Assembly: GCF_029964055.1 (NCBI RefSeq)
Contig: NZ_CP124836.1
Coordinates: 2,294,001-2,358,000, forward strand
Reading direction: 5' to 3'
Source: Arthrobacter sp. EM1
Lineage (GTDB): Bacteria; Actinomycetota; Actinomycetes; Actinomycetales; Micrococcaceae
Length of the DNA: 64,000 nucleotides
Below, piece after piece: positions 30,979 through 39,071 of this stretch. How positions within the stretch are numbered: position 1 is the stretch's first letter; each line of letters begins with the position of its first letter. Under the pieces are notes generated by a model that saw only the letters and a program-made list of their open reading frames with translations, did no database searches and was not told the origin of the DNA. A program made the translations under genes and the position numbers.

Positions 30979-32481
30979 TCAGGCTCCCATGTCGCGGTTA
31001 AGCAGATCTTCTTCGGTTTCCCCGCGGACAATGAGCCGGGCAGATCCGTCGCGCACAGCGACAACGCCCGGCCGGGCCAGATAGTTGTAGTTGCTGGACA
31101 GGGCCCAGCAGTAGGCGCCGGTCCCCGGTACAGCGAGCAGATCACCGGCTGCCACGTCCTCGGGCAGGTATACATCTCTAACAACTATGTCGCCACTCTC
31201 GCAATGTTTGCCCACCACGCGGGACAGTTGCGGAGCCGCGGCGGTGGCGCGCGAGGCCAGGATTGCCGAGTAATCCGCGTCGTAAAGCACCGGGCGGGGG
31301 TTGTCGCTCATCCCGCCGTCCACCGACACATACCGTCGCGGGTACGTAACGTTTTTCCCTGAGTGTTCGCCCGGTGCACCGGAAACGTCGGTGCCGGCGG
31401 CCGGCGCATCCACCCGGACCGTCTTCAGGGTGCCTACTTCATACAAGGTGAAGGTGGTGCTGCCAACGATCGCACGGCCCGGTTCGATCGAAATCCTCGG
31501 GGCCGTAATGCCCAGCTGCTCGCATTTGGAACGGACGACGGCGGCCATCGCCTGCGCGATCTCGGCGGCCGGCCGCGGCGTATCCACAGGCGTGTACGCG
31601 ATGCCGTAGCCGCCGCCAAGGTCGAGCTCGGGCAGCACTATCGAGTACTTGGCCTGCATCGCGGCAAGGAAGTCGAGCAGCTTCTCCGCCGCAAGGGCAA
31701 ATCCGTCCGGCTCGAAGATCTGCGAACCAATGTGGCAGTGCAGGCCCAGAAGTTCAATGCCCGGGTAGCCCGAAGCCGCAGCCACGGCTTCCTCGGCCGC
31801 GGACAGCCCGGCCTGTTCGGTGGAATCCCCGGCCATGGAAAGCCCGAACTTCTGGTCCTCGTGGGCGGTGGCGATGAATTCGTGGGTGTGGGCGTGCACG
31901 CCCGGGGTCAGCCGCAGCATCACCTTCGCCGTTTCGCCGCGGGCGTCTGCGATCTTCGCTACGCGGTCCAGCTCGGCCAGGCTGTCGATGACGATCCGGC
32001 CCAGTTTCATGTCCAGGGCACGGTGGATCTCGGCGTCGGACTTATTGTTGCCGTGCAGCGCGACGTCCGCGCCGGGGATCCCGGCGCGGGCCGCGACGGC
32101 GAGTTCGCCGCCGGAGGCCGTGTCCAAGCGCAGCCCCTCCTCCTCCACCCAGCGGACCACCGCGGTGCACAGGAAGGACTTGCCCGCGTAGTAGACGTCC
32201 ACTCCCCCGCAGATGTCGGCGAAAGCGTTATTAAAAGCATCGGAAAAAGCCCTGGCCCGGGCCCGGAAGTCGCTCTCGCTCAACACAAACAGCGGAGTAC
32301 CGAACTCGCGCTGCAGTTCGCTGACGGCCAGCCCGTCTATGGTCAGCTCCCCGCTGTTATTGCGGGCCACCCCGCCGGCCCACAACGGCTTGTGCAGGGC
32401 GTTGAGGTCCGCGGGGACGGCCAGCCAGTCCGGCGCGAGCGGGGAGGCCGCACCGGAGGTGATGGAAGGGTTGGTGGTCAT
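30979..32481 (-). CDS. lysA: Diaminopimelate decarboxylase
   Basis: A 500-residue PLP enzyme for the last step of lysine synthesis. PLP lysine at Lys101 (VYYAGKSFL), the phosphate-binding DLGGGYGIAY, the H-x-H-I-G motif in GLHCHIGSQ, and the C-terminal CESGDIV motif. ATG 32481 begins 5 bp after argS; an in-frame TTG or other codon further upstream would lie within argS and is rejected. Confidence 0.96.
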   Translation of the reverse strand: MTTNPSITSGAASPLAPDWLAVPADLNALHKPLWAGGVARNNSGELTIDGLAVSELQREFGTPLFVLSESDFRARARAFSDAFNNAFADICGGVDVYYAGKSFLCTAVVRWVEEEGLRLDTASGGELAVAARAGIPGADVALHGNNKSDAEIHRALDMKLGRIVIDSLAELDRVAKIADARGETAKVMLRLTPGVHAHTHEFIATAHEDQKFGLSMAGDSTEQAGLSAAEEAVAAASGYPGIELLGLHCHIGSQIFEPDGFALAAEKLLDFLAAMQAKYSIVLPELDLGGGYGIAYTPVDTPRPAAEIAQAMAAVVRSKCEQLGITAPRISIEPGRAIVGSTTFTLYEVGTLKTVRVDAPAAGTDVSGAPGEHSGKNVTYPRRYVSVDGGMSDNPRPVLYDADYSAILASRATAAAPQLSRVVGKHCESGDIVVRDVYLPEDVAAGDLLAVPGTGAYCWALSSNYNYLARPGVVAVRDGSARLIVRGETEEDLLNRDMGA

Positions 32482-32486
32482 AACGG

Positions 32487-34136
32487 TTACATCCGTTCCG
32501 GCGCCGAGACGCCCAGCAGTTCCAGTCCGTTGGCCAGCACCTGGCTGGTGGCGTCGTTGAGCCACAGCCGGGTGCGGTTAAGGTCGGTGATCGGTTCGTC
32601 GCCCTGGGGCGCCACACGGCAGGCGTCATACCACCGGTGGTAGGCGCCGGCGATGACTTCCAGGTGGCGCGCCACGCGGTGCGGCTCGCGCAGTTCAGCG
32701 GCCCTGGCCACAATCGAAGGGTAACTGCCGAGGTAGGAGAGCAGCTCATTTTCGGTGGCGTGTTCCAGCAGGGACGCCTCGAAAGCGCTGCGGTCCACTC
32801 CGGCGGCGACGGCATTGCGGGCCGTACCGCAGGACCGGGCGTGCGCGTACTGGACATAGAACACCGGGTTCTCGTTGCTGTGTTTCTTCAGCAGTTCCGG
32901 GTCCAGGGTCAGTGGTGAGTCAGCAGGGAAGCGCGCCAGCGAGTAACGGACCGCGTCCTTGCCCAGCCAGGAGATGAGGTCCTTGAGCTCGATGATGTTC
33001 CCGGCGCGTTTGGAGAGCTTGGCGCCGTTGACCGAGACCAGCTGGCCGATCAGGACCTCGATGTTGACCTCCGGATCGTCCCCGGCAGCGGCAGCAATGG
33101 CCTTGAGCCGGTTGATGTAGCCGTGGTGGTCGGCACCGAGCAGGTAGATCTTCTCGGTGTAGCCGCGGTCCTTTTTGGACAGGTAGTAAGCGGCGTCGGC
33201 GGCGAAGTAGGTGGGTTCGCCGTTCGCGCGGATCATCACGCGGTCCTTGTCATCACCGAAGTCGGTGGTGCGCAGCCAGACCGCGCCGCCGTCGTCGTAG
33301 ACGTGTCCTTGTTCCCGGAGCCGCGCTACGGCGTCCCCAATGGCGCCGGCGTCGTGGAGTTCCTGTTCGGAAAAGTAGACATCGAAGTCGACCCCAAAAT
33401 CGGCCAGGGTCCGCTGAATGTCCTGCAGCTGGGCCTTGTACGCCGCGCCCCGGATCACCGGCAGGGCGGCGACGTCGGTCAGCTCGCGGATGTCCGGATG
33501 GCGGGTCAGTACCTCATGGCCCAGATCCGCGATGTACTCGCCCGGGTAGCCGCCTTCGGGCACTCCGCGGCCGCGAAGCCGGGAAAGCACTGAATCGGCA
33601 AAGACGTTCATCTGCGAGCCGGCATCGTTGACGTAGTACTCGGCCGTGACATCGGCGCCGGAGGCCCGGAGGACGCGGGCGATTGCATCGCCCAGCGCGG
33701 CCCACCGGGTATGGCCGATATGAAGCGGGCCGGTGGGGTTCGCGGAAACGAATTCCATGTTGATCGTGTGGCCGGCGAGCGCGGTATTGGTGCCGTAACC
33801 GGCTCCAGCTTCGACGATGGCCTTGGCCAGGGCGCCGGCAGCGCCGGCATCCACGGTGATGTTCAGGAACCCCGGCCCGGCGATCTCGACGGCGGACACC
33901 CCGGCAATGGACGTCAGCCGGGCACTGAGCAGGGAAGCAAACTCCCTCGGGTTGGTGCCCGCGGCCTTGGCCAGCTGTAGGGCAATGTTGGTGGCCCAGT
34001 CGCCGTGGTCCCGGTTCTTCGGACGCTCAACGCGCACCTCATCCGGGACGTCGGATGCGGAAAGTCCGATTTCACCGGCGGCGACGGCGTCTTTCAGGCA
34101 GGCGGATATGGCGAGGGAGAGTTCTTCAGGGGTCAC
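32487..34136 (-). CDS. argS: Arginyl-tRNA synthetase
   Basis: A 549-residue class I synthetase. The N-terminal Add1 domain is followed by HIGH (139-142, PTGPLHIGHTRW) and a KMSKS-like GAKLSKRAGN. The C-terminal DALR anticodon-binding domain ends in ASQVLANGLELLGVSAPERM. First gene of the amino-acid operon; GTG 34136 with GGGGT upstream. The divergent neighbour is the flavin operon, 173 bp away. Confidence 0.97.
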   Translation of the reverse strand: MTPEELSLAISACLKDAVAAGEIGLSASDVPDEVRVERPKNRDHGDWATNIALQLAKAAGTNPREFASLLSARLTSIAGVSAVEIAGPGFLNITVDAGAAGALAKAIVEAGAGYGTNTALAGHTINMEFVSANPTGPLHIGHTRWAALGDAIARVLRASGADVTAEYYVNDAGSQMNVFADSVLSRLRGRGVPEGGYPGEYIADLGHEVLTRHPDIRELTDVAALPVIRGAAYKAQLQDIQRTLADFGVDFDVYFSEQELHDAGAIGDAVARLREQGHVYDDGGAVWLRTTDFGDDKDRVMIRANGEPTYFAADAAYYLSKKDRGYTEKIYLLGADHHGYINRLKAIAAAAGDDPEVNIEVLIGQLVSVNGAKLSKRAGNIIELKDLISWLGKDAVRYSLARFPADSPLTLDPELLKKHSNENPVFYVQYAHARSCGTARNAVAAGVDRSAFEASLLEHATENELLSYLGSYPSIVARAAELREPHRVARHLEVIAGAYHRWYDACRVAPQGDEPITDLNRTRLWLNDATSQVLANGLELLGVSAPERM

Positions 34137-34309
34137 GGTTCCAGCCTACCGGGGCGGTGGTGTGACGGGAATTTGGCGACTGTAGGACCGGCCCGGATCG
34201 CGGGATGAACCACTACGCTGAAATATACGTTGTCATGGGGTAACGGCGGCGGGCGCCGATCAATGCACGCAGCCGTCCGTCACCACCGCCTCCAATCGTC
34301 GCTACAGAA

Positions 34310-34759
34310 ATGAGCCGCCGTATGACCACCTCGTTCCGGAAAAGCGTCTTCGTTGGCATCGCCGGACTCTCCCTGGTGGGCTCCGCGGCGGGCTGCGCAC
34401 CCGGACAGGCCGCCGGAACCGCCGCGACCGGGACCGCACCGTCCGCCGCGGCAGGCACCGCCGCCTACAGGGACGGCACGTACAGCGCCGACGGCAGCTA
34501 TGTCTCGCCCAACGGCACCGAGACCGTCGGCGTGACACTGACACTGGCCGCCGGTGCAGTATCCGATGTCCAGATCACCCCCCACCCATCCAACCCCAAC
34601 ACCAAGAAGTTCCAGGGCGAATTCGCCAGTGGCATCAAGGCCCAGATTTCCGGCAAAAGGCTCGACGAGATCAAGGTCAGCAAAGTGGCGGGCTCCTCGC
34701 TGACCAGCGGCGGCTTCAACCAGGCTGTCGAGAAGATCAAGGCCGAGGCCGCGTCATGA
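34310..34759 (+). CDS. Small FMN-binding-domain lipoprotein (RnfG/NqrC-like)
   Basis: A 149-residue exported protein: signal peptide (residues ~10-28), a weak lipobox ending at Cys29, an Ala/Thr-rich linker, and an FMN_bind domain from ~50. The end of the domain reads V-A-G-S-S-L-T-S-G-G-F, which aligns with the S/T-G-A-T/S flavinylation motif of RnfG and NqrC, with Ser130 in the acceptor place. The next gene encodes an ApbE flavin transferase, so covalent FMN attachment is likely. ATG 34310 is used; ATG 34322 is equally possible. No strong ribosome-binding site is seen. Confidence 0.9.
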   Translation: MSRRMTTSFRKSVFVGIAGLSLVGSAAGCAPGQAAGTAATGTAPSAAAGTAAYRDGTYSADGSYVSPNGTETVGVTLTLAAGAVSDVQITPHPSNPNTKKFQGEFASGIKAQISGKRLDEIKVSKVAGSSLTSGGFNQAVEKIKAEAAS

Positions 34760-34795
34760 CCAGCAAGTCATAGCCAGCAGCCGGCAGGAGGAAAC

Positions 34796-35668
34796 GTGGC
34801 GCATCCGGGCTGGACCGGTTTCCGTTTCGAAGGAATCGGTACCCGTTGGGAGATCTCAACACCCGCACCGCTTCCGGACGCGCTCCGCCGCCGGCTGCTC
34901 GCCACCCTCTCGGACTACGACAGCGCCTGGTCCCGGTTCCGGCCGGACTCCCTGATCTCTGCCGCGGCGAGGCGGCCGGGCCGCTACGTCCTGCCGGCCG
35001 AGGCAGCCACCCTGGGGCCGCTCTATCAGACGCTGTATACGCTCACCGGCGGTGCCATGACACCGCTCATCGGCGCCAGCCTCGAACAGCTCGGCTATAA
35101 CGCCGGGTACTCCCTGCGCCCGGTCGGGGTGCCCTTGCCTGCCCCGGTTTGGGACGAGGTGCTGAACTGGCAGGGAAGGGTGTTGACCATCAGCGCCCCG
35201 GTGGTGATCGACGTCGGGGCCGCCGGCAAAGGCCAGCTGGCGGACCTGATGTCCGCAGTACTTCGCGACGCCGGGATCGAGGAACATTTCATCGATGCCG
35301 GCGGTGATTTGCTCAATGCCGGCGCCCTGGGTGTGGATGTGGGCCTTGAGCATCCTTATGATCCTGACCGGGCCATCGGCATCGTGCGTCTGGGATCCGG
35401 CGCACTTTGCGGGTCCGCTGCAAACCGGCGGGCCTGGGGCGACGGACTGCACCACGTGCTGGACGGAACCACCGGGGTGCCGGTGCGCACCGTCGTTGCC
35501 AGCTGGGCCATGGCTGCGACGGCCATGGTCGCCGATGCACTGGCAACTGCGCTGTTTTTCGTCGAGGGATCCCGTTTGCAGGAGACATTCGACGTCGCCT
35601 GGCTGACGGTCCACTCGGACGGCCACGCCGAGTACTCAGCCGATTTTGAAGGGGTGCTGTTCCCATGA
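34796..35668 (+). CDS. apbE: FAD:protein FMN transferase (ApbE family)
   Basis: A 290-residue enzyme that moves FMN from FAD onto Ser/Thr of extracytoplasmic redox proteins. The FAD/Mg motifs are DVGAAGKGQLAD (139-150), AGGDLL (168-173), HHVLDGTTG (219-227) and the C-terminal ADALATALF (246-254). No signal peptide or lipobox is visible, which is unusual for an enzyme acting outside the cell, though some ApbE proteins are cytoplasmic. AGGAGG lies 5 bases before GTG 34796. Its stop overlaps the start of the membrane reductase gene (ATGA). Confidence 0.93.
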   Translation: MAHPGWTGFRFEGIGTRWEISTPAPLPDALRRRLLATLSDYDSAWSRFRPDSLISAAARRPGRYVLPAEAATLGPLYQTLYTLTGGAMTPLIGASLEQLGYNAGYSLRPVGVPLPAPVWDEVLNWQGRVLTISAPVVIDVGAAGKGQLADLMSAVLRDAGIEEHFIDAGGDLLNAGALGVDVGLEHPYDPDRAIGIVRLGSGALCGSAANRRAWGDGLHHVLDGTTGVPVRTVVASWAMAATAMVADALATALFFVEGSRLQETFDVAWLTVHSDGHAEYSADFEGVLFP

Positions 35669-37200
35669 CCACCACAATCCCGACACCTCTCAGCTCACGG
35701 CTGGACGCAGCCCTGGGCCGGTTTACGATGTACCGGCTGGTCCTGTGGGTCCTGGCCGTGCTGGCCGGCTACAGCCTGTTGCTCGATGTGCTCGGCTGGC
35801 TGACGTTCGGGCTCCCGGAGATGACCGCCCACCTGGTCCTCTGCCTGGGCTTGAGCTATGCCTCCAACCGGGGCCTCGCAGCAGTGTTCCATGTGCGGCC
35901 GCACTCCGAGTCGGCGCTGATTACCGGGCTGCTGCTGTACTTCCTGTTCTGGCCGACGCAGTTCTCGGCCGGGCTGCAGTACCTGGATCTGGCCGGTGTC
36001 GCCCTCGCCTGCGTGCTGGCCTCGGTATCTAAATACGCGCTGGCCTGGCGCGGCCGCCACCTTTTCAACCCGGCGGCGGCGGGGGCGTTCCTCACCGGGC
36101 TGACCGGACTCAACATCGCCACCTGGTGGGCCGCCACCCCGGCAATGCTCTGGCTGGTGCTGCCCGGGGTCCTGCTGGTGCTCTACCGGGTCCGGAAGCT
36201 GCTGATGGCGTCCGTGTTCACGCTGGTTGCAGTGTCAGTTGTAGCCGTGGAACTGCTGCGCACCGGGATGCTGCCGGGCGAGGCGCTGTGGCAGACCCTG
36301 GCACAGCGCCCGGTGCTGTTCTTCGTCGGTTTTATGCTCACCGAGCCGCTCACCCTGCCGCCGCGGCGGTGGCAGCAGCTGGCGCTGGCCGCCGTCGTCG
36401 GGCTGCTGTTCGCCGTCCCGTACAACCTGGGCTTCGTGGCCAATTCCCCCGAACTGGCGCTGCTGGCAGGGAACGCCCTCGCTTTTGCCGCCGGCCAGCG
36501 CGGCCGTGTGCTGCTCCGCTTCCGGGGCTCGCGTCCGTTGACCCCGACGACGACGGAATTCAGCTTCCAGCCGGAGCGCCCGCTCCGCTTCACCCCGGGA
36601 CAGTACATCGAACTGAACCTGCCGCATTCGAAGGCCGACCACAAAGGCCGGCGGCGGGTCTTCAGCCTGACCAATCCGCCGGACTCGACCTCGCTGACGA
36701 TCGGGGTCGGGACGGGCGGTCAGCTCTCCACGGCAAAACAGTCGCTCCTGGCCCTGGAACCCGGCCAAGAACTGACGGCCACCAGCATCGGCGGCGACTT
36801 TGTGCTGCCGCGGGCGGCCGGAGCGCCGGTGCTGCTGATCGCGGCCGGTATCGGCATCACCCCGTATCTGGCCCAGCTGACCGGGGCTTCCGCCGGTGCG
36901 CGGGACGTGGTCCTGCTGTACCTCGCCGTGAGTGCCGCCGAACTCGCCTACGCCGATGAGCTCGAACGCACCGGCGTCCGGGTTATCGCCCGCCTGGCCG
37001 ACGGGTCCGCCCCGCCGGCGTTTATGCAGGACGCGGGCGCCGTCCGGATCGATGGTGCCTCGCTGAAAGATCTTGTTCCCGACGTCGCGGACCGGGATGT
37101 CTACGTGTCGGGCTCGCCGGCGAGTGTCCGCTCACTCAGCGCCGCTGCCCGCCGGTCCGGGGCTCGGAGGATCCACGTGGACTCCTTCTCCGGCTACTGA
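35665..37200 (+). CDS. RnfD/NqrB-like membrane protein fused to a ferredoxin-NAD(P)+ reductase domain
   Basis: A 511-residue fusion. Residues ~20-275 hold about eight to ten membrane helices with RnfD/NqrB traits: RHLFNPAAAGAF and A-A-T-P (156-159), where Thr158 is in the place of the Thr that carries FMN in RnfD. Residues ~285-500 are a ferredoxin-reductase module with FAD motif RRVFSLTN (330-337), a Gly-rich loop GVGTGGQLS, the NAD(P) motif AAGIGITPYL (393-402) and VSGSP near the end. It should pass electrons from NAD(P)H in the cytosol across the membrane to flavins outside. Overlaps apbE by 4 nt. Confidence 0.88.
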   Translation: MTTTIPTPLSSRLDAALGRFTMYRLVLWVLAVLAGYSLLLDVLGWLTFGLPEMTAHLVLCLGLSYASNRGLAAVFHVRPHSESALITGLLLYFLFWPTQFSAGLQYLDLAGVALACVLASVSKYALAWRGRHLFNPAAAGAFLTGLTGLNIATWWAATPAMLWLVLPGVLLVLYRVRKLLMASVFTLVAVSVVAVELLRTGMLPGEALWQTLAQRPVLFFVGFMLTEPLTLPPRRWQQLALAAVVGLLFAVPYNLGFVANSPELALLAGNALAFAAGQRGRVLLRFRGSRPLTPTTTEFSFQPERPLRFTPGQYIELNLPHSKADHKGRRRVFSLTNPPDSTSLTIGVGTGGQLSTAKQSLLALEPGQELTATSIGGDFVLPRAAGAPVLLIAAGIGITPYLAQLTGASAGARDVVLLYLAVSAAELAYADELERTGVRVIARLADGSAPPAFMQDAGAVRIDGASLKDLVPDVADRDVYVSGSPASVRSLSAAARRSGARRIHVDSFSGY

Positions 37201-37278
37201 GCGCGTCGATTTTCCCTTGGAGGCCCCCTTCCTGCTAAGCTCTAGGACGTCCCGCCGGTAACGGCAGGAACCCTGACT

Positions 37279-37351
37279 GCCCTCGTAGCTCAGGGGATAG
37301 AGCGTCTGCCTCCGGAGCAGAAGGTCGTTGGTTCGATTCCAATCGAGGGCA
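37279..37351 (+). tRNA. tRNA-Arg (anticodon CCG)
   Basis: A full 73-nt cloverleaf can be drawn. The acceptor stem is GCCCTCG / CGAGGGC with discriminator A, the D-arm GCTC...GAGC, the anticodon arm TCTGC-CTCCGGA-GCAGA (anticodon CCG, reading CGG), and the T-arm GTTGG-TTCGATT-CCAAT with the TTCGA core. CCA is not encoded. A strong terminator follows six bases on. Confidence 0.97.
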
Positions 37352-37356
37352 CAAAC

Positions 37357-37393
37357 AAGAACCCCGCCGTTTCATTGAAACGGCGGGGTTCTT
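37357..37393 (+). terminator. Intrinsic terminator of tRNA-Arg
   Basis: A perfect 17-bp stem beginning AAGAACCCCGCCGTTTC with a 3-nt ATT loop. The run of T after it is short (TTT then GCAT), but the stem is very stable and is placed right behind the tRNA. Confidence 0.88.
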
Positions 37394-37580
37394 TGCATCT
37401 CGACGCAACGGGCAGGCGGACGGGGCATTCAAGGCGCGCCACCCTGCCATTTGTCGGTGCCCGCTCGTAGGCTGGGTGCATCGGCAGCGGGGTCTCGGCC
37501 TGGTGGCTGGAGGCGGTGGCCTGCCCGGGTGCGGCCACCGCACCACTACCGGATCCCGCCGAAGCGCAAAGGGGTCTCAC

Positions 37581-38639
37581 ATGTACTGCACCATCATTCC
37601 TCCGTATTTGCTCCGCCGCCTGGCAGCCCAGCACGGACCCGAACACTCCGCGGTAGCGCGTGCAGCCAAGGAAGCCCTGCTGCACGTCCCGGGGTTTCAG
37701 GCTTCCCGTGCCACACCCGGGCCAGGCAGCCATCCCGCCCTGCGCGAACTTAGGCCGTCCCCACCGGAACGGACAGTCTATGACGCCAAATCAGCCGAGC
37801 AACTCCCCGGCAGCATGGTCCGCAAGGAGGGTGAGCCACCCGTCAACGACCCCGCAGCCAACGAGGCCTACGACGGTCTGGGCCACACCCACCGGCTCTA
37901 CGCCGAGGCCTTCGGCCGGAACTCCATCGACGGCAATGGACTTCACCTTGATGCCACGGTTCACTATGGCCGCCTGTACGACAACGCCTTCTGGGACGGC
38001 CGGCAGATGGTCTTCGGCGACGGCGACGGCGAGGTTTTCGAGCGGTTCACAAAGTCCCTGAGTGTGATCGGCCACGAACTCGCCCATGGCGTCACGCAGT
38101 ACTCGGCCGGCTTGGTTTACCGCAACCAGGCAGGCGCACTGAACGAATCAATGTCAGATGTCTTCGGCGCCCTGGTTGAGCAGTTTCTCGGGAAGCAGAC
38201 GACGGCGGAGGCCAGCTGGCTGATCGGCGAGGGCCTCTTTACGGACAAGGTCCAGGGGGCCGCCCTGCGTTCCCTCAAAGACCCCGGCACTGCGTATGAC
38301 GACGACGTTCTCGGCAAGGACCCGCAGCCGGGCTCGATGGAAGGCTATGTGCGCACCAGTGCCGACAACGGCGGCGTGCACATCAACTCCGGCATCCCCA
38401 ACCGGGCGTTCTACCTCGTGGCGGCGGCGCTGGGCGGCAACGCCTGGGAGGCGCCGGGACGGATCTGGTACGAAACGCTGACGGGCGGCACCCTGGCTCC
38501 GGATGCCACCTTCGGCGCATTCGCCAAGGCCACTGCGGCCTCGGCCGGGGAGCTTTTCGGAGCCGAATCCAAAGAGCATGACGCCGTGCTCTCCGCGTGG
38601 GAAACTGTGAAGGTAAAGTTCACTGGCGTCCGGCGGTAG
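37581..38639 (+). CDS. Protealysin-like M4 family metalloprotease (intracellular thermolysin relative)
   Basis: A 352-residue thermolysin-family zinc protease. The zinc site is H165-E-L-A-H169 with Glu189 (ALNESMSDVFG) as third ligand, and the catalytic His is in GGVHINSGIPNRAFY. There is no signal peptide or long propeptide. Instead a short N-terminus carries I-P-P-Y-L-L (residues 6-11), the PPYxL-type motif of protealysin-like precursors, which cut off their short propeptide themselves. ATG 37581 has AAGGGG upstream and opens at this motif. The next gene is an emfourin-like inhibitor, the usual partner of this protease type. Confidence 0.93.
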   Translation: MYCTIIPPYLLRRLAAQHGPEHSAVARAAKEALLHVPGFQASRATPGPGSHPALRELRPSPPERTVYDAKSAEQLPGSMVRKEGEPPVNDPAANEAYDGLGHTHRLYAEAFGRNSIDGNGLHLDATVHYGRLYDNAFWDGRQMVFGDGDGEVFERFTKSLSVIGHELAHGVTQYSAGLVYRNQAGALNESMSDVFGALVEQFLGKQTTAEASWLIGEGLFTDKVQGAALRSLKDPGTAYDDDVLGKDPQPGSMEGYVRTSADNGGVHINSGIPNRAFYLVAAALGGNAWEAPGRIWYETLTGGTLAPDATFGAFAKATAASAGELFGAESKEHDAVLSAWETVKVKFTGVRR

Positions 38640-38696
38640 ACTTCCCGGTCCCGCTCCGGATCCCGTGAACGTCACCGCCCTAAAAATTCGAGGTCC

Positions 38697-38747
38697 ATGC
38701 AAATGGCCGTCCTACCAAACCCGTTTTCGATTCAAGCCGGTGCCTAG
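38697..38747 (+). CDS. Possible 16-codon leader peptide before the emfourin gene
   Basis: A short frame ATG...TAG encodes 16 residues (M-Q-M-A-V-L-P-N-P-F-S-I-Q-A-G-A). GAGG lies just upstream of its ATG, and its TAG stop overlaps the GTG start of the emfourin gene by one base (TAGTG). The emfourin gene has no ribosome-binding site of its own, so the frame may serve translational coupling. It could also be chance. Confidence 0.35.
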   Translation: MQMAVLPNPFSIQAGA

Positions 38748-39058
38748 TGAAGATTACTGTCCAGCGCAGCGGTGGCATTGCCGGCATAAAGCGGACGTGG
38801 ACCGTGCAACCCGCGCCGCCGGAGGATACGGATCTCTGGCAACCGCTGATCGAGGCCTGCCCCTGGGACACGGTCCCGGCTGCGGCCCGGGGAGCCGACG
38901 GGGGGCAGCCCGACCGGTTCCTGTACAACATCCGGGCCGGACAGCGGCGCGCCACCCTGCCGGAGAACGCCGTCACCGGACCGTGGCGGGACCTCGTGGA
39001 AACGGCCAAAGCTGCGGCGGAGCCAACGTCGGGCGGGGTGACCGCGCCGCTTCGATGA
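38747..39058 (+). CDS. Emfourin-like inhibitor of M4 proteases
   Basis: A 103-residue cytoplasmic protein with the emfourin-type opening MKITVQRSGGIAGIKRTW, a central acidic stretch, and DRFLYNIRAG followed by LPENAVTGPWRDLV. Emfourin is the slow tight-binding inhibitor encoded next to protealysin in Serratia, and homologues accompany M4 proteases across bacteria. It begins 108 bp after the protease gene. Its likely job is to keep the protease silent in the cytosol. Recognition is from memory of the family pattern. Confidence 0.8.
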   Translation: MKITVQRSGGIAGIKRTWTVQPAPPEDTDLWQPLIEACPWDTVPAAARGADGGQPDRFLYNIRAGQRRATLPENAVTGPWRDLVETAKAAAEPTSGGVTAPLR

Positions 39059-39071
39059 CTCAGCGGGTCCG

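Noticed and set aside
28642-31362. 906-codon plus-strand open frame
   Set aside because: Antisense to thrC, hom and lysA, all of which have complete family motifs. The translated sequence is Gly/Arg/Asp-rich with no recognisable fold.
34137-34309. Search for a regulator site between argS and the flavin operon
   Set aside because: The 173-bp gap shows no clear palindrome or promoter pair, so nothing is called.
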